A stretch of DNA of 64,000 nucleotides from Vibrio marinisediminis (GCF_014050145.1 NZ_JACFYF010000008.1:115438-179437); one strand, 5' to 3'; numbered from the stretch's first letter, positions 23,480 through 32,118 are shown. Notes: generated by a model from the letters alone, not told the origin. Made by a program: numbers and translations.

Positions 23480-24334
23480 TTAGTAGAGAATAGAGTAGAG
23501 TCGACTGCGATATTTCGCAGCAGTTTTATTTCCTTGTCCCAGCGCACTAAGGATATCCATAAATGATTTTTTCAAATCCCCATCTAGGGCATTAAGATCT
23601 TTGACAATGAATTGCCAGATTAGCTCTAATGCTTCCTCGTCGCGGTTAACTTGATGGTAATTTAGCGCTAGCTCTTGAGCCAGTTTTGCATTACTCGGTT
23701 CTGCTGAGAACTGCTTTTCAAGTGATTGAATTTCAGGGCTATTTGCCGCTTGGTTATGTATCTCTAATTTAGCGATTAGACCTTTATAGTAGTTATCTTG
23801 ATACTCCAAAGGAATGCTCTGGAGTAACTCTGCCGCTTTGTCGAAATCTTGTGTTTCGAGATAACAATCAGTGAGTGCGAGTTTAACGTCGCCTCGGTTG
23901 ATAAGCTCGGGTGGTAGCGCGTTAAGCATAGGTAGCGCTTGCGTGTGTAAGCTGTTAGCCACTAATTCAAGTGCTCTATTTAGATTTAGCTCATCTTGGC
24001 TAGGAAGATGTTTGGCGAGCATTGCTTCGACGGCCTGAATAGACTGGGGACCACCAAGCCCATCGACGGGCTTGCCATCAATAAATAGGGCAATAGTTGG
24101 TAGTGCTTGTACGCCAAATTGAGCCGCAATCGCTTGTTCTTGTTCGCAATTAAGCAACGCAAGAGTCATCGCGCCATTATAGTTTTGCGCAATTTGCTGT
24201 AGTTGAGGGATGATCTCACTGCTTTCAGGGCTGATAGATGCCCAAAAATGAATCAGTAGCGGAGTTTGCTGAGAGCTCTCGAGAACCTGCATAAAGTTCT
24301 GCTGATTCAACTCGGTAATAAACGGTGACTGCAT
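23480..24334 (-). CDS. cnoX: Chaperedoxin-like thioredoxin-fold/TPR protein (CnoX/YbbN) lacking the CxxC motif
   Basis: 284 residues: an N-terminal thioredoxin fold (about 1-110) and C-terminal TPR-like helices (about 115-284), the layout of E. coli CnoX (YbbN), which protects oxidised or unfolded clients and hands them to GroEL/DnaK. The redox motif position reads SPES (residues 35-38) where thioredoxin has CGPC and E. coli CnoX has SQHC. The other conserved cysteine, Cys63 (LLNCEQEQ), is kept. The enzyme is therefore not a disulfide reductase. The neighbouring qmcA and SDR genes repeat the order seen around ybbN in E. coli. Confidence 0.9.
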   Translation of the reverse strand: MQSPFITELNQQNFMQVLESSQQTPLLIHFWASISPESSEIIPQLQQIAQNYNGAMTLALLNCEQEQAIAAQFGVQALPTIALFIDGKPVDGLGGPQSIQAVEAMLAKHLPSQDELNLNRALELVANSLHTQALPMLNALPPELINRGDVKLALTDCYLETQDFDKAAELLQSIPLEYQDNYYKGLIAKLEIHNQAANSPEIQSLEKQFSAEPSNAKLAQELALNYHQVNRDEEALELIWQFIVKDLNALDGDLKKSFMDILSALGQGNKTAAKYRSRLYSILY

Positions 24335-24411
24335 GCGACATACCTTTATAAAAATGGTCTTTATCTAGCTAATAAGTATGGTCGATTGCGGGAGAAATCA
24401 AGCGTTCAAAT

Positions 24412-24441
24412 AAAAACACCACGTATTAACGTGGTGTTTTT
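24412..24441 (-). terminator. Terminator after the SDR gene
   Basis: AAAAACACCACGT, loop ATTA, ACGTGGTGTTTTT: a 13-bp perfect inverted repeat with U tracts in both directions. It separates the SDR gene from cnoX on the minus strand, with about 180 bases of untranslated DNA before it. Confidence 0.85.
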
Positions 24442-24621
24442 ATTGGCAAAGTGCAAGCGAAGGTGTCTAAAGTACGATAAACACAGTTAGCGCGACACTC
24501 ACACATAGCCAATTTAATTGATTTAATGACATGTACAGGCACCGAATGAGACGCTTTATAATTTGTTTACCCTATCATCATGACGTTGATTTATGACGTT
24601 ATCATTACACCAGACCGTTTT

Positions 24622-25449
24622 TTATGCGGCTTTTTGCAATATTTTGTCGAGCCAACGAGTCGGTAGAATTCGTTTTAAGACCGCGAACACCTTGGTTGGT
24701 TTGGTGATGCGATAGCGAATCTTAGGCTTACGCTTCTCAAGTGCATGAATGAGTGGTTCTATACACGCTTCTGGTGGTAAGACAAAAGCGTTGTTAGAAG
24801 ATTGCTTGGCTAATCGTAACATTTGCTGTTGATATTGAGCGTGATGAGGGCTGTTTTCAACGTTTATCCATTGTTGAAAAGCTATTAACGCATTGGCTCT
24901 AAATTGAGTCTCTATTGGACCGGGCTCAATTAAACTAATTTTTATTTGTGTTGATGCGAGTTCTAATCGAAGTGTGTCAGTCCAGCCTTCAATCGCAAAC
25001 TTTGAAGCATTGTATGCTCCACGGTATTTCATTGCGGCAAACCCAAGTACAGAGCTGTTTTGTACAATTCGTCCTTCACCGTGTTTTCTCATGACTGGTA
25101 GTATTTCGGTTACTAATTGGTGCCAACCAAAAAAGTTGGTTTCAAATTGGGCCCGTAAACCGTCAGTCGGTAAGTCTTCTAATGCACCGGGCTGCCCGTA
25201 AGCACCGTTGTTAAAAAGGGCATAGAGTTTCCCATCAGTTAATTGCAATGTTCGTTGTACCGCGTCGCTAATACTGTTTGAGCAATTCAAATCGAGTTGG
25301 ATGCAGGTTAGTCCTTCATTAATTAACCGCTCAACGTCTTCGAGTTTTCGGCATGAGGCGATAACTTGGTAGCCTCGTTTGTGGAGAGCATGAGCGGCAA
25401 CATAGCCGATACCAGATGAACAGCCAGTGATGAGTATTGCTTTGGACAT
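24622..25449 (-). CDS. Short-chain dehydrogenase/reductase (YbbO-like)
   Basis: 275 residues with a classical SDR Rossmann fold: TGCSSGIG (residues 8-15) for cofactor binding, the NNGAYG motif near residue 81, and the catalytic SYxxxK set (SSVLG, then YNASK near residue 145). After the glycine motif there is a basic residue (SCRKLEDV), suggesting NADP. The position beside cnoX matches YbbO, an NADP-dependent aldehyde reductase of E. coli. The substrate here is not shown by the sequence. Confidence 0.88.
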   Translation of the reverse strand: MSKAILITGCSSGIGYVAAHALHKRGYQVIASCRKLEDVERLINEGLTCIQLDLNCSNSISDAVQRTLQLTDGKLYALFNNGAYGQPGALEDLPTDGLRAQFETNFFGWHQLVTEILPVMRKHGEGRIVQNSSVLGFAAMKYRGAYNASKFAIEGWTDTLRLELASTQIKISLIEPGPIETQFRANALIAFQQWINVENSPHHAQYQQQMLRLAKQSSNNAFVLPPEACIEPLIHALEKRKPKIRYRITKPTKVFAVLKRILPTRWLDKILQKAA

Positions 25450-25500
25450 GAAATCCTTCTCTATTGTTTTCCTTTGGAAACAGCGTATTAGAGTAAAGGA

Positions 25501-26415
25501 TTATTCATGATGTTGTAACAGATTTTTCAGTGCTGGCTCGAGTCTTGAGTAGCTGAATCGAAATCCCAACTCAGTCAGTTTTTTTGGTTTCGCCCTGATG
25601 CTATCAAGTAGTAATACCGAGCTCTCTCCCATAATGGCTTTGATGGTCCATTTGGGGGTAAACAGAAAATGCGGTCGCTTAAGCGTTCGTGCTAACGTTC
25701 CGCTGAAGTGACGGTTGGTTACGGGGTGCGGGGCACAAACGTTAAATTCACCATGAGCATGCTCAGTCTCAAGTAAATAAACAATCGCGCGAACCATGTC
25801 CAGTTTATGAATCCAAGGCATGTATTGTCTGCCGTTACCAATCGGTCCACCCACCCCAAATTTATAGGGCAATAACATTTTTGCCAGTGCGCCACCATCG
25901 CAACCAAGCACCACCCCAGTTCGTAATATGCATACACGGGTCGATTCCGAACGGGCACGATTGGCGATTTCTTCCCATTTAGCACAAACGTGGTGAGTAA
26001 AGTTGTCGCTATGTACATGCAGGCTTTCATCAAATGGGTGTTGCTGTTGATCGCCGTAATATCCTACCGCAGAACCGCTGATAAAAACGCTTGGTGGGGT
26101 TGTACTGGCGTGTGTCAAAGAGACAAGTTGCTCTGTTATTTTCCAGCGACTCTCACAGATTTCTTGTTTTTGCTCCGCGTTCCAGCGCTTATCGGCTATT
26201 GGCTCTCCAGCCAAGTTAATAACAGCATCAAAATCATTCAGGTGATGCATATCATTTAAGTGAGAAATATAAGTCACATTACCTAAGTCAGCATGGTTAA
26301 CTGCGCGTTTGGCCATATCAGTGGAACGCGTTAACAAAACTACTTCATGAGTGGTTAGATGCTTGAGCAGCTCCTTGCCAATAAAGCCGGTGCCACCCGT
26401 CAATAATATTTTCAT
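25501..26415 (-). CDS. yfcH: TIGR01777-family NAD-dependent epimerase-like protein (YfcH)
   Basis: 304 residues of an extended SDR fold: GGTGFIG at residues 7-13, VINLAGEPIADKRW near 65-78, a SGSAVGYYG segment with the tyrosine, and a C-terminal DUF1731 domain ending in RAKPKKLTELGFRF. This matches YfcH. Its biochemical role is unknown. The nearby yfcE gene is also close to yfcH in enterobacteria. Confidence 0.9.
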   Translation of the reverse strand: MKILLTGGTGFIGKELLKHLTTHEVVLLTRSTDMAKRAVNHADLGNVTYISHLNDMHHLNDFDAVINLAGEPIADKRWNAEQKQEICESRWKITEQLVSLTHASTTPPSVFISGSAVGYYGDQQQHPFDESLHVHSDNFTHHVCAKWEEIANRARSESTRVCILRTGVVLGCDGGALAKMLLPYKFGVGGPIGNGRQYMPWIHKLDMVRAIVYLLETEHAHGEFNVCAPHPVTNRHFSGTLARTLKRPHFLFTPKWTIKAIMGESSVLLLDSIRAKPKKLTELGFRFSYSRLEPALKNLLQHHE

Positions 26416-26631
26416 TTCTACTCTCCTTGTATGGAGTAATTATAGCGAGATCAACCAAACTCGGATCAGCGACCGTTATTTTTACACTTAAATGTAATGG
26501 TTAAGTAGGCTTGGATTACGTTCACATAAATCACATTTTGTTACATTCGTATTAAGTGGTGCAGTGATAGTCACATCTTACCAAGCCTGGCTTTGGCAAT
26601 ATAGACGTAACTCATGGAGTGGAGTGACACT

Positions 26632-27369
26632 ATGCCCAAAGCTATTGGGGCTTTATTGCGTGCAATGCTAGGAAGCTTGCGTGATTTAATGCCGATCGTG
26701 ATTGTAATCGCTTTTTTTCAATTGATTGTACTGCAAGAGCCTTTACCTAATCTTGGCTCAATTGTGTTTGGTTTGTTGCTGGTAGTGACGGGACTGACAT
26801 TTTTCATTTTTGGATTGGAAATGGGGCTGTTTCCGATTGGGGAAACGATGGCTCAAGCATTTGCACAAAAAGGCAGTGTGTTTTGGCTATTACTATTTTC
26901 ATTTTGTTTAGGGTTTGGGACGACTATTGCTGAGCCAGCGCTGACGGCTGTGGCGGCAGAGGCGGCAGAAGTCGCGGCAGAAGGCGGAATGATCGTCAAT
27001 GAAGAAGAGAGTAGAGAAAGCTATGCCGATGGGTTGCGTCTAACTGTCGCATTGTCTGTGGGGTTTGCGATTGTATTAGGTGTACTGAGAATTTTAAAAG
27101 GTTGGCCAATCCAGTACATGATCATTGGCGGCTATATTGGCGTGGTTGTGCTGACTGGGTTTGCACCAGAAAGTATTATCGGTGTTGCTTATGATTCTGG
27201 CGGTGTTACAACTTCTACGATTACGGTGCCACTGGTGACGGCGCTGGGGGTTGGACTCGCTTCATCAATTAAAGGGCGAAATCCCATGATAGATGGATTT
27301 GGCTTAATTGCCTTTGCTTCTTTGCTGCCTATGATGTTTGTGATGGTTTACGGCATGGTGGTGGCGTAA
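26632..27369 (+). CDS. DUF1538 inner-membrane protein, first subunit (UmpA-like)
   Basis: 245 residues, about seven hydrophobic segments. DUF1538 landmarks are [14 protein letters not shown] (61-74), TTIAEPAL (97-104) and [16 protein letters not shown] (187-202), followed by [15 protein letters not shown] (215-229). I start at ATG 26632, which has GGAG 7 bases upstream; the in-frame ATG at 26614 has none. A helix of small and acidic residues ([15 protein letters not shown]) at about 109-129 is absent from its partner. In Halomonas a DUF1538 pair (UmpAB) was reported as a two-subunit Na+(Li+,K+)/H+ antiporter. That function is inferred here from family only. Confidence 0.85.
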   Translation: MPKAIGALLRAMLGSLRDLMPIVIVIAFFQLIVLQEPLPNLGSIVFGLLLVVTGLTFFIFGLEMGLFPIGETMAQAFAQKGSVFWLLLFSFCLGFGTTIAEPALTAVAAEAAEVAAEGGMIVNEEESRESYADGLRLTVALSVGFAIVLGVLRILKGWPIQYMIIGGYIGVVVLTGFAPESIIGVAYDSGGVTTSTITVPLVTALGVGLASSIKGRNPMIDGFGLIAFASLLPMMFVMVYGMVVA

Positions 27370-28157
27370 TGATGATGCAATTTCTTGATACGTTTTTCAG
27401 TACCATTGCCGATGTCATTCCCATCGCAACGATCATTTTTGGTTTTCAGTTTGCGGTACTAAAGCGACCAGTAGCCAATTTACCGCATGTACTCCTGGGT
27501 TTCTTCTACGTTATTTTAGGTCTATCTCTTTTTCTTCTTGGCTTAGAAATGGCGCTATTCCCGCTTGGTGAAACGATGGCGGAGCAATTAACAGCCCCTG
27601 ACTTTATTGAACAAGTTCGCCTCAGTACTGAATCGGTATTGGGCTGGGCGGACTATTATTGGGTTTACTTATTTGCTTTCTGCATTGGTTTTAGTACGAC
27701 GGTCGCCGAACCATCACTGATTGCTGTTGCGATTAAAGCTAATCAAGTATCCGGTGGGAGCATCAGTGTTAATGGGCTGCGTATCGCTGTGGCTATTGGG
27801 GTGGCATTTGGCATATCACTAGGTAGCTATCGTATCGTGGTGGGCGATCCTATTCACTATTACATCATCGCTGGCTACATCATCGTAGTGATCCAAACGT
27901 TCTACGCCCCTAAATTAATCATTCCATTGGCTTATGATTCAGGAGGCGTTACCACCTCTACTGTGACTGTTCCTTTGGTTGCAGCCTTGGGGCTTGGTCT
28001 TGCTTCCACTGTTCCGGGTCGAAACCCAATGATAGATGGCTTTGGTTTGATTGCCTTTGCCAGTTTATTTCCCATTATTTCTGTAATGGGTTACGCACAA
28101 ATTACTCGATGGTTAAATAAAGAACCGCAACAAGAGGATAAAGAAAATGCGCTTTAA
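27369..28157 (+). CDS. DUF1538 inner-membrane protein, second subunit (UmpB-like)
   Basis: 262 residues, paralogous to the preceding gene. It shares GLEMALFPLGETMA (58-71), TTVAEPSL (110-117), [16 protein letters not shown] (189-204) and [15 protein letters not shown] (217-231). Its start overlaps the stop of the first subunit (TAATG), so the two are probably made in equal amounts and form a heteromer. The short C-terminal tail (WLNKEPQQEDKEN) is hydrophilic. The conserved acidic and Ser/Thr residues within membrane segments are candidates for cation and proton binding. Confidence 0.86.
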   Translation: MMMQFLDTFFSTIADVIPIATIIFGFQFAVLKRPVANLPHVLLGFFYVILGLSLFLLGLEMALFPLGETMAEQLTAPDFIEQVRLSTESVLGWADYYWVYLFAFCIGFSTTVAEPSLIAVAIKANQVSGGSISVNGLRIAVAIGVAFGISLGSYRIVVGDPIHYYIIAGYIIVVIQTFYAPKLIIPLAYDSGGVTTSTVTVPLVAALGLGLASTVPGRNPMIDGFGLIAFASLFPIISVMGYAQITRWLNKEPQQEDKENAL

Positions 28158-28497
28158 GTTGCTTTTAGCCTTTGTCGAAGATAGCAAAACAGAACAGGTA
28201 CTTGACGCTGCGCGCAATGCGGGCGCTACGGGTGCAACAGTAATTAATAATGCCCGAGGAGAAGGGTTAAACCAGAAACGGACTTTTTTTGGTTTGACGC
28301 TTGAAGTGCAAAAAGACGTACTGCTTTTTGTTGTCGAAGAGCATTTGGCTCGGCAAATCCTTGAAACCATCAGTGAGGTGGGTGGATTTGAACAAGAATC
28401 AGGGCAAGGCATTGCCGTTCAGATTGATATTGAAGATGCGGTCGGCGTTGCGCATCAAGTGGAAAGATTAACTAAAGTGGTGGGGGATGAGCTATGA
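28147..28497 (+). CDS. PII-like (GlnB-superfamily) signalling protein
   Basis: 116 residues with the ferredoxin-like pattern of PII proteins: an N-terminal strand-helix (MRFKLLLAFVEDSKTEQVLDAARNAG), a loop region rich in charge (NNARGEGLNQKRTFFG), and a second strand-helix (QKDVLLFVVEEHLARQILETI). It is not a classical GlnB: the uridylylated tyrosine of the T-loop is not apparent. It overlaps the second DUF1538 gene by 11 bases and the CBS gene by 4. The likely role is to bind a nucleotide or small effector and control the membrane pair. Confidence 0.8.
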   Translation: MRFKLLLAFVEDSKTEQVLDAARNAGATGATVINNARGEGLNQKRTFFGLTLEVQKDVLLFVVEEHLARQILETISEVGGFEQESGQGIAVQIDIEDAVGVAHQVERLTKVVGDEL

Positions 28498-28901
28498 GTT
28501 CACAACAGATCGTTCGAGTGAGAGATGTTATGGCGGCAACCTACGTCATGATTGATGGTTTAAGTACCGTGCAGGAAGGCATTCGTATTGCACGCGAACA
28601 CCAAGTGAAAGCGCTGGTGGTGAATAAACGTCATGACAATGATGAATATGGCATCGTATTGATGAACGATATTGCCAAGAAAGTGCTGGCAAAGAATCGC
28701 TCACCCGAGCGTACCAACGTTTATGAAATCATGACTAAGCCAGCATTAGGTGTCGACCCAAATATGAACGTTAAATATTGTGCTCGCCTGTTCGAGCGCT
28801 TCGGTATTAGCCGTGCACCTGTGATTGAAAATGGTGAGTTGATTGGTATGGTGAGCTATAACAATATTGTGATAAACGGTATGGCTCGGGATGACGTTTG
28901 A
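28494..28901 (+). CDS. CBS-domain protein
   Basis: 135 residues made almost wholly of two CBS motifs (about 8-65 and 75-132). Features are VRDVMAATYVMIDGLSTVQE at the start, YGIVLMNDIAKKVL in the first, and IMTKPALGVDPNMN then SRAPVIENGELIGMVS in the second. Stand-alone CBS pairs bind adenosine nucleotides. It overlaps the PII-like gene by 4 bases (ATGA) and ends the operon, so it is probably a second regulator of the DUF1538 proteins. Confidence 0.87.
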   Translation: MSSQQIVRVRDVMAATYVMIDGLSTVQEGIRIAREHQVKALVVNKRHDNDEYGIVLMNDIAKKVLAKNRSPERTNVYEIMTKPALGVDPNMNVKYCARLFERFGISRAPVIENGELIGMVSYNNIVINGMARDDV

Positions 28902-28948
28902 TCGCCAATTGAGTAAAATGACCTCAATAAAATTGAGGAGTATTTATT

Positions 28949-29497
28949 GTGAAACTGTTTTTTGCCTCTGATTTGCACGGTAGCTTACCGGCAACTCAGC
29001 AAGTGCTTGCGGAGTTTGACCGTTCAGGAATAGAGACATTAGTCTTGCTAGGGGACGTGCTTAATCATGGTCCACGCAACCCAGTCCCAGATGGGTATAA
29101 CCCACCTGCGGTAGCCGAGCTATTGAATCAGTACGCGGAGCGCATTATAGCGGTGAGAGGTAATTGTGATAGCGAAGTCGATCAAATGCTGCTGGCTTTC
29201 CCGATGATGAGTGATTACGCATGGGTGATGCTACCAAGTGAACAAAGGCTGTTTGTCACGCATGGTCACCTATATAACAGTGAGAAGCGTCCGGCTCTGC
29301 GTGAAGGGGATGTGATTGTTCATGGTCATACCCATATTCCACTGGCAGAACGTAACGGTGCGCAATTCATTTTTAATCCGGGCTCTGTTACCTTCCCGAG
29401 AAGTGGTTTCGATGCCAGTTATGGCTTGCTTGAAGGGGGAACAATGAAAGTTGTTAGTTTTACTGGGCAAACAATCCTAGAAAAGAGCATTCTATAA
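28949..29497 (+). CDS. yfcE: Phosphodiesterase YfcE (calcineurin-like metallophosphoesterase)
   Basis: 182 residues with the full set of metallophosphoesterase motifs: DLHG (residues 8-11), LGDVLNHG (about 36-43), GNCD (about 72-75), THGH (near 107) and VHGHTH (near 124). E. coli YfcE hydrolyses phosphodiesters with Mn2+. The ATG follows a TTGAGGAG box. It is 47 bases after the CBS gene, so co-transcription with the DUF1538 operon is possible. Confidence 0.93.
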   Translation: MKLFFASDLHGSLPATQQVLAEFDRSGIETLVLLGDVLNHGPRNPVPDGYNPPAVAELLNQYAERIIAVRGNCDSEVDQMLLAFPMMSDYAWVMLPSEQRLFVTHGHLYNSEKRPALREGDVIVHGHTHIPLAERNGAQFIFNPGSVTFPRSGFDASYGLLEGGTMKVVSFTGQTILEKSIL

Positions 29498-29528
29498 CCT
29501 TTGTAATTGTCTAAAATTTGATTGAATA

Positions 29529-29547
29529 AGGCACCGGTACGGTGCCT
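29529..29547. terminator. Hairpin between yfcE and the SelW-like gene
   Basis: AGGCACC, five-base loop, GGTGCCT, between two converging genes. The flanks lack a good U tract, so intrinsic termination is only possible. Confidence 0.45.
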
Positions 29548-29586
29548 ATGCTAGAGCGCACTTATTTTGATGATGCGAGTTTAAGA

Positions 29587-29865
29587 CTACTTGCGATCCG
29601 AGTGCCCTAAATCACGCTCAGGGTCGATAATATCCCGTACCTTTTGTTTCAGTACTTTTGCTTCCGGAAAACCACCGTCTCGCTTACGCTCCCATATTAA
29701 ATGACCATTACAAACAATTTCGAACCGTCCACCGGTGTCGGGGTGTAAAGAAACACTGGCTATTTCTTCACTGAATGTATGCAGTAATTCTTGGCTGAGC
29801 CATGTTGAGCGCAACATCCAATTGCATTGGCGACAATAGTAAATTTCAATGATTGCCTTATCCAT
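29587..29865 (-). CDS. SelW/Rdx-family thioredoxin-like protein
   Basis: 92 residues from the ATG at 29865, which follows an AAGGAAG box; the five-residue longer start is less likely. IEIYYCRQCNW near the N terminus is the CxxC redox motif of the SelT/SelW/SelH family, here with cysteine in place of selenocysteine. HPDTGGRFEIVCNG and the KRDGGFPE segment are family hallmarks. Small proteins of this family are thought to have a redox role. It is 89 bases past yfcE on the opposite strand. Confidence 0.85.
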   Translation of the reverse strand: MDKAIIEIYYCRQCNWMLRSTWLSQELLHTFSEEIASVSLHPDTGGRFEIVCNGHLIWERKRDGGFPEAKVLKQKVRDIIDPERDLGHSDRK

Positions 29866-29919
29866 GTAGCTTCCTTTCATGTTCGAGTTTTAATCTGAAG
29901 TTTTCTATAAGCATTCGTG

Positions 29920-30675
29920 CTAGACCAGAAGCTTTAAGCCCACCAGTAGCGTGAGTAACTCAAAGCATTGTTTGATGATTTTATTGCTAAATCGAGTAGA
30001 GAGGTAAGCTCCTAGCGCGCCTCCTAGAAATGACGCGGTTAGTAATATGGGTAGCCAAGCCCAATAAATAGAAGCGCCTGCCTGTACTATCGCAATACCA
30101 CCAATACCATTCCAAAAGAAACCGACGCATATCATAGTCAACGCCACCGCTTGCTTGTAGCTATAACCAAACCAGCGAACCAAAAATAACGTCACAAGCA
30201 AGCCTGAACCGGCGGTTAACGACCCATTGATAATGCCAATAAACATCAACCCCAAGCTACCGACAAGCCACCCCTGCCAATTGCGATGAATCGGTTTTAC
30301 TTGCTGTCCTAACTGTTTTTTGAAGTGAGAATAAATGCCTAACGCGAGGATCATCATCCCTAATAAACGCTCAGCCAAATCGGCTGGAATTTTTAATATC
30401 AAATTCGCACCAATTACCACACCGATACTGCCAATAACCGTGATGTAAGCGGCTTCTTGTAGAGTAAAGCTCTTCTGTTTGAGGTGTGTAGCGGCGGCGC
30501 CAAGCCCCAGAGCCACGCTGGCAACTTTATGAGTGGCTAATGCAATGGAGAAAGGAAGCCCAAAGAAGAGTAATAACGGAAATTGCAATAGCCCCGCTCC
30601 GCCACCAGACAGTGACGCAAGTGTATTTGCAATTAGAGAGCCGAAAAATAGCCCGAGAGAGTGAATCCAATCCAT
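29920..30675 (-). CDS. TauE/SafE-family membrane exporter
   Basis: 251 residues, almost entirely hydrophobic, with about eight membrane segments in two halves. GGGAGLLQFPLLLFFGLP near the start and NGSLTAGSGLLVTLFLVRWFG in the second half are the paired TSUP motifs. It resembles YfcA. The substrate (sulfite, sulfonate or other organic anion) cannot be read from the sequence. It is in the same direction as the SelW-like gene, 54 bases away. Confidence 0.88.
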   Translation of the reverse strand: MDWIHSLGLFFGSLIANTLASLSGGGAGLLQFPLLLFFGLPFSIALATHKVASVALGLGAAATHLKQKSFTLQEAAYITVIGSIGVVIGANLILKIPADLAERLLGMMILALGIYSHFKKQLGQQVKPIHRNWQGWLVGSLGLMFIGIINGSLTAGSGLLVTLFLVRWFGYSYKQAVALTMICVGFFWNGIGGIAIVQAGASIYWAWLPILLTASFLGGALGAYLSTRFSNKIIKQCFELLTLLVGLKLLV

Positions 30676-30684
30676 GATAAATCA

Positions 30685-30707
30685 AAAGGGAGCGTCATGC
30701 TCCCTTT
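30685..30707 (-). terminator. Terminator after toxS
   Basis: AAAGGGAGC, loop GTCAT, GCTCCCTTT, followed in the minus direction by TTTT. It begins 16 bases past the toxS stop and separates toxRS from the TauE-like gene. Confidence 0.8.
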
Positions 30708-30722
30708 GCCACTTAGTGAGAA

Positions 30723-31238
30723 CTAGTTAGAGAAAAGTACCGTAGAACCGTGACTTAAGCTAGTAAGAAGCAATGTTTTTTCATTAACAATATCGATTCG
30801 GCGGCTTTGCTGCGCGTCCATTTTGAACAACTGTTTAATCAGCAATAGTTGTTCATCGGTAAAATCTTTACTGTTAGCTGAAGAGACATCTTTGAATTCG
30901 GTTGGCGATATAAGCAAGTAGTTATCACTGATCTCCCATTTTCCAGTTTCAGAAATGTTGATCACGCTGTCACTCTGCTCACTATTGGCAAATAAGCGCA
31001 CTGTGGCTACGCGAATGTAGCTACCGTTGGGTAAGTACTTCACGTTGGAAGTGACATCTACTTTACGCAAAGGTCCGACAGTTTCTTCTTGCAAGCTATC
31101 ACTAATTACCGTCACCATTTTGGATTGCCACTCTTTAGAGGTGATCGCTTTTTCTACTTGTATATTACTACCCCAATATAACCACCCACTAAATAGTGTT
31201 GATATAGCCAACAACAGTAATGCTATTTTCTTATTCAT
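30723..31238 (-). CDS. toxS: ToxS, periplasmic partner of ToxR
   Basis: 171 residues: one N-terminal membrane segment (about 4-21) and a periplasmic domain, the usual ToxS layout and length. I begin at MNKKIALLLL (31238), 7 bases after an AAGGA box and 10 bases past the toxR stop. Upstream codons overlapping toxR are rejected. ToxS stabilises the periplasmic domain of ToxR and helps it sense bile. The sequence is less conserved than toxR, so the call rests strongly on its position. Confidence 0.9.
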   Translation of the reverse strand: MNKKIALLLLAISTLFSGWLYWGSNIQVEKAITSKEWQSKMVTVISDSLQEETVGPLRKVDVTSNVKYLPNGSYIRVATVRLFANSEQSDSVINISETGKWEISDNYLLISPTEFKDVSSANSKDFTDEQLLLIKQLFKMDAQQSRRIDIVNEKTLLLTSLSHGSTVLFSN

Positions 31239-31248
31239 AAACATATCC

Positions 31249-32118
31249 TTATTGGCAAACGTGGTTAATATTGTCTTGGTCAGAAAATATACGGACGGTA
31301 ATATTCTCACCCGAGTGAGTTAATTGGTGGATATAGTTGAGAACAAGTTGGTTATTTTGCCCACCGGTCGCAATGACTTTTATTGGCGCTGTTTCACCTG
31401 TGTGACTGGCTTTGTAGCGCATCACGCATTGCTCAATAGCAGGCAACCACTGTTCTAGAGATGGGTGATTGATAGGGGTTTGCACCACGACATTGTCAAA
31501 GACAGCGAGTTGATTGAATTGAGATGGACTAGGTTTGTCTAGCACCAACGCCATAATGGGAAAAAGTAAAGCTAACACAAACGCGACTTTAGTGATGAAG
31601 CCTTGTTTTTGATGAGACGATGGACGCTCTACATGATTGTTTTGGCTTTGTTCTGGTATCTCAATTTCTCGTTCTATATCTTCAATTAGATTGACTTCAG
31701 GTTCGAGGCTTTGGCTGTTTTCCACAACATCAGAAGATGATGGGATTACAGGACTATCACCATTAGTTAATGGGATTGTGCGTTCGACACTGCAAATTAA
31801 TTGATAGCCGCGCTTTGGCACCGTTTTGACAAATTCCGGGGACTTTGTTGAGTCATTGAGTAGTTTTCTCAACGTCGAAATTGCCTGAGTCAGGCTTGAG
31901 TCATCAACTTCAAACCCCTGATCTCGCCAAACAAAATCGTACAGCTGATTGCGGCTGACGACTTCATTCGGATTTTCGGACAAAAACAGTAAGATTCGGC
32001 TTTCATTACTACCGAGTCGAGTTACTTCGCTATCGCCTTGTGTATCAATTAAGCAATTTGTGTTTGGGTCAAAAATGAACTTGTTAGCAAGGTTAAATTT
32101 TGTACCTATGTTACTCAT
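31249..32118 (-). CDS. toxR: ToxR, membrane-bound winged-helix regulator
   Basis: 289 residues: an N-terminal OmpR-type winged-helix DNA-binding domain (about 10-115, with LGSNESRILLFLSENPNEVV, WRDQGFEVDDSSLTQAIS and VPKRGYQL), an acidic/proline linker, one membrane segment (about 175-194) and a periplasmic domain. The periplasmic Cys231 and Cys288 match the disulfide pair of V. cholerae ToxR. It controls porins and, in pathogens, virulence genes. It is divergent from htpG, as in all vibrios. Confidence 0.97.
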   Translation of the reverse strand: MSNIGTKFNLANKFIFDPNTNCLIDTQGDSEVTRLGSNESRILLFLSENPNEVVSRNQLYDFVWRDQGFEVDDSSLTQAISTLRKLLNDSTKSPEFVKTVPKRGYQLICSVERTIPLTNGDSPVIPSSSDVVENSQSLEPEVNLIEDIEREIEIPEQSQNNHVERPSSHQKQGFITKVAFVLALLFPIMALVLDKPSPSQFNQLAVFDNVVVQTPINHPSLEQWLPAIEQCVMRYKASHTGETAPIKVIATGGQNNQLVLNYIHQLTHSGENITVRIFSDQDNINHVCQ

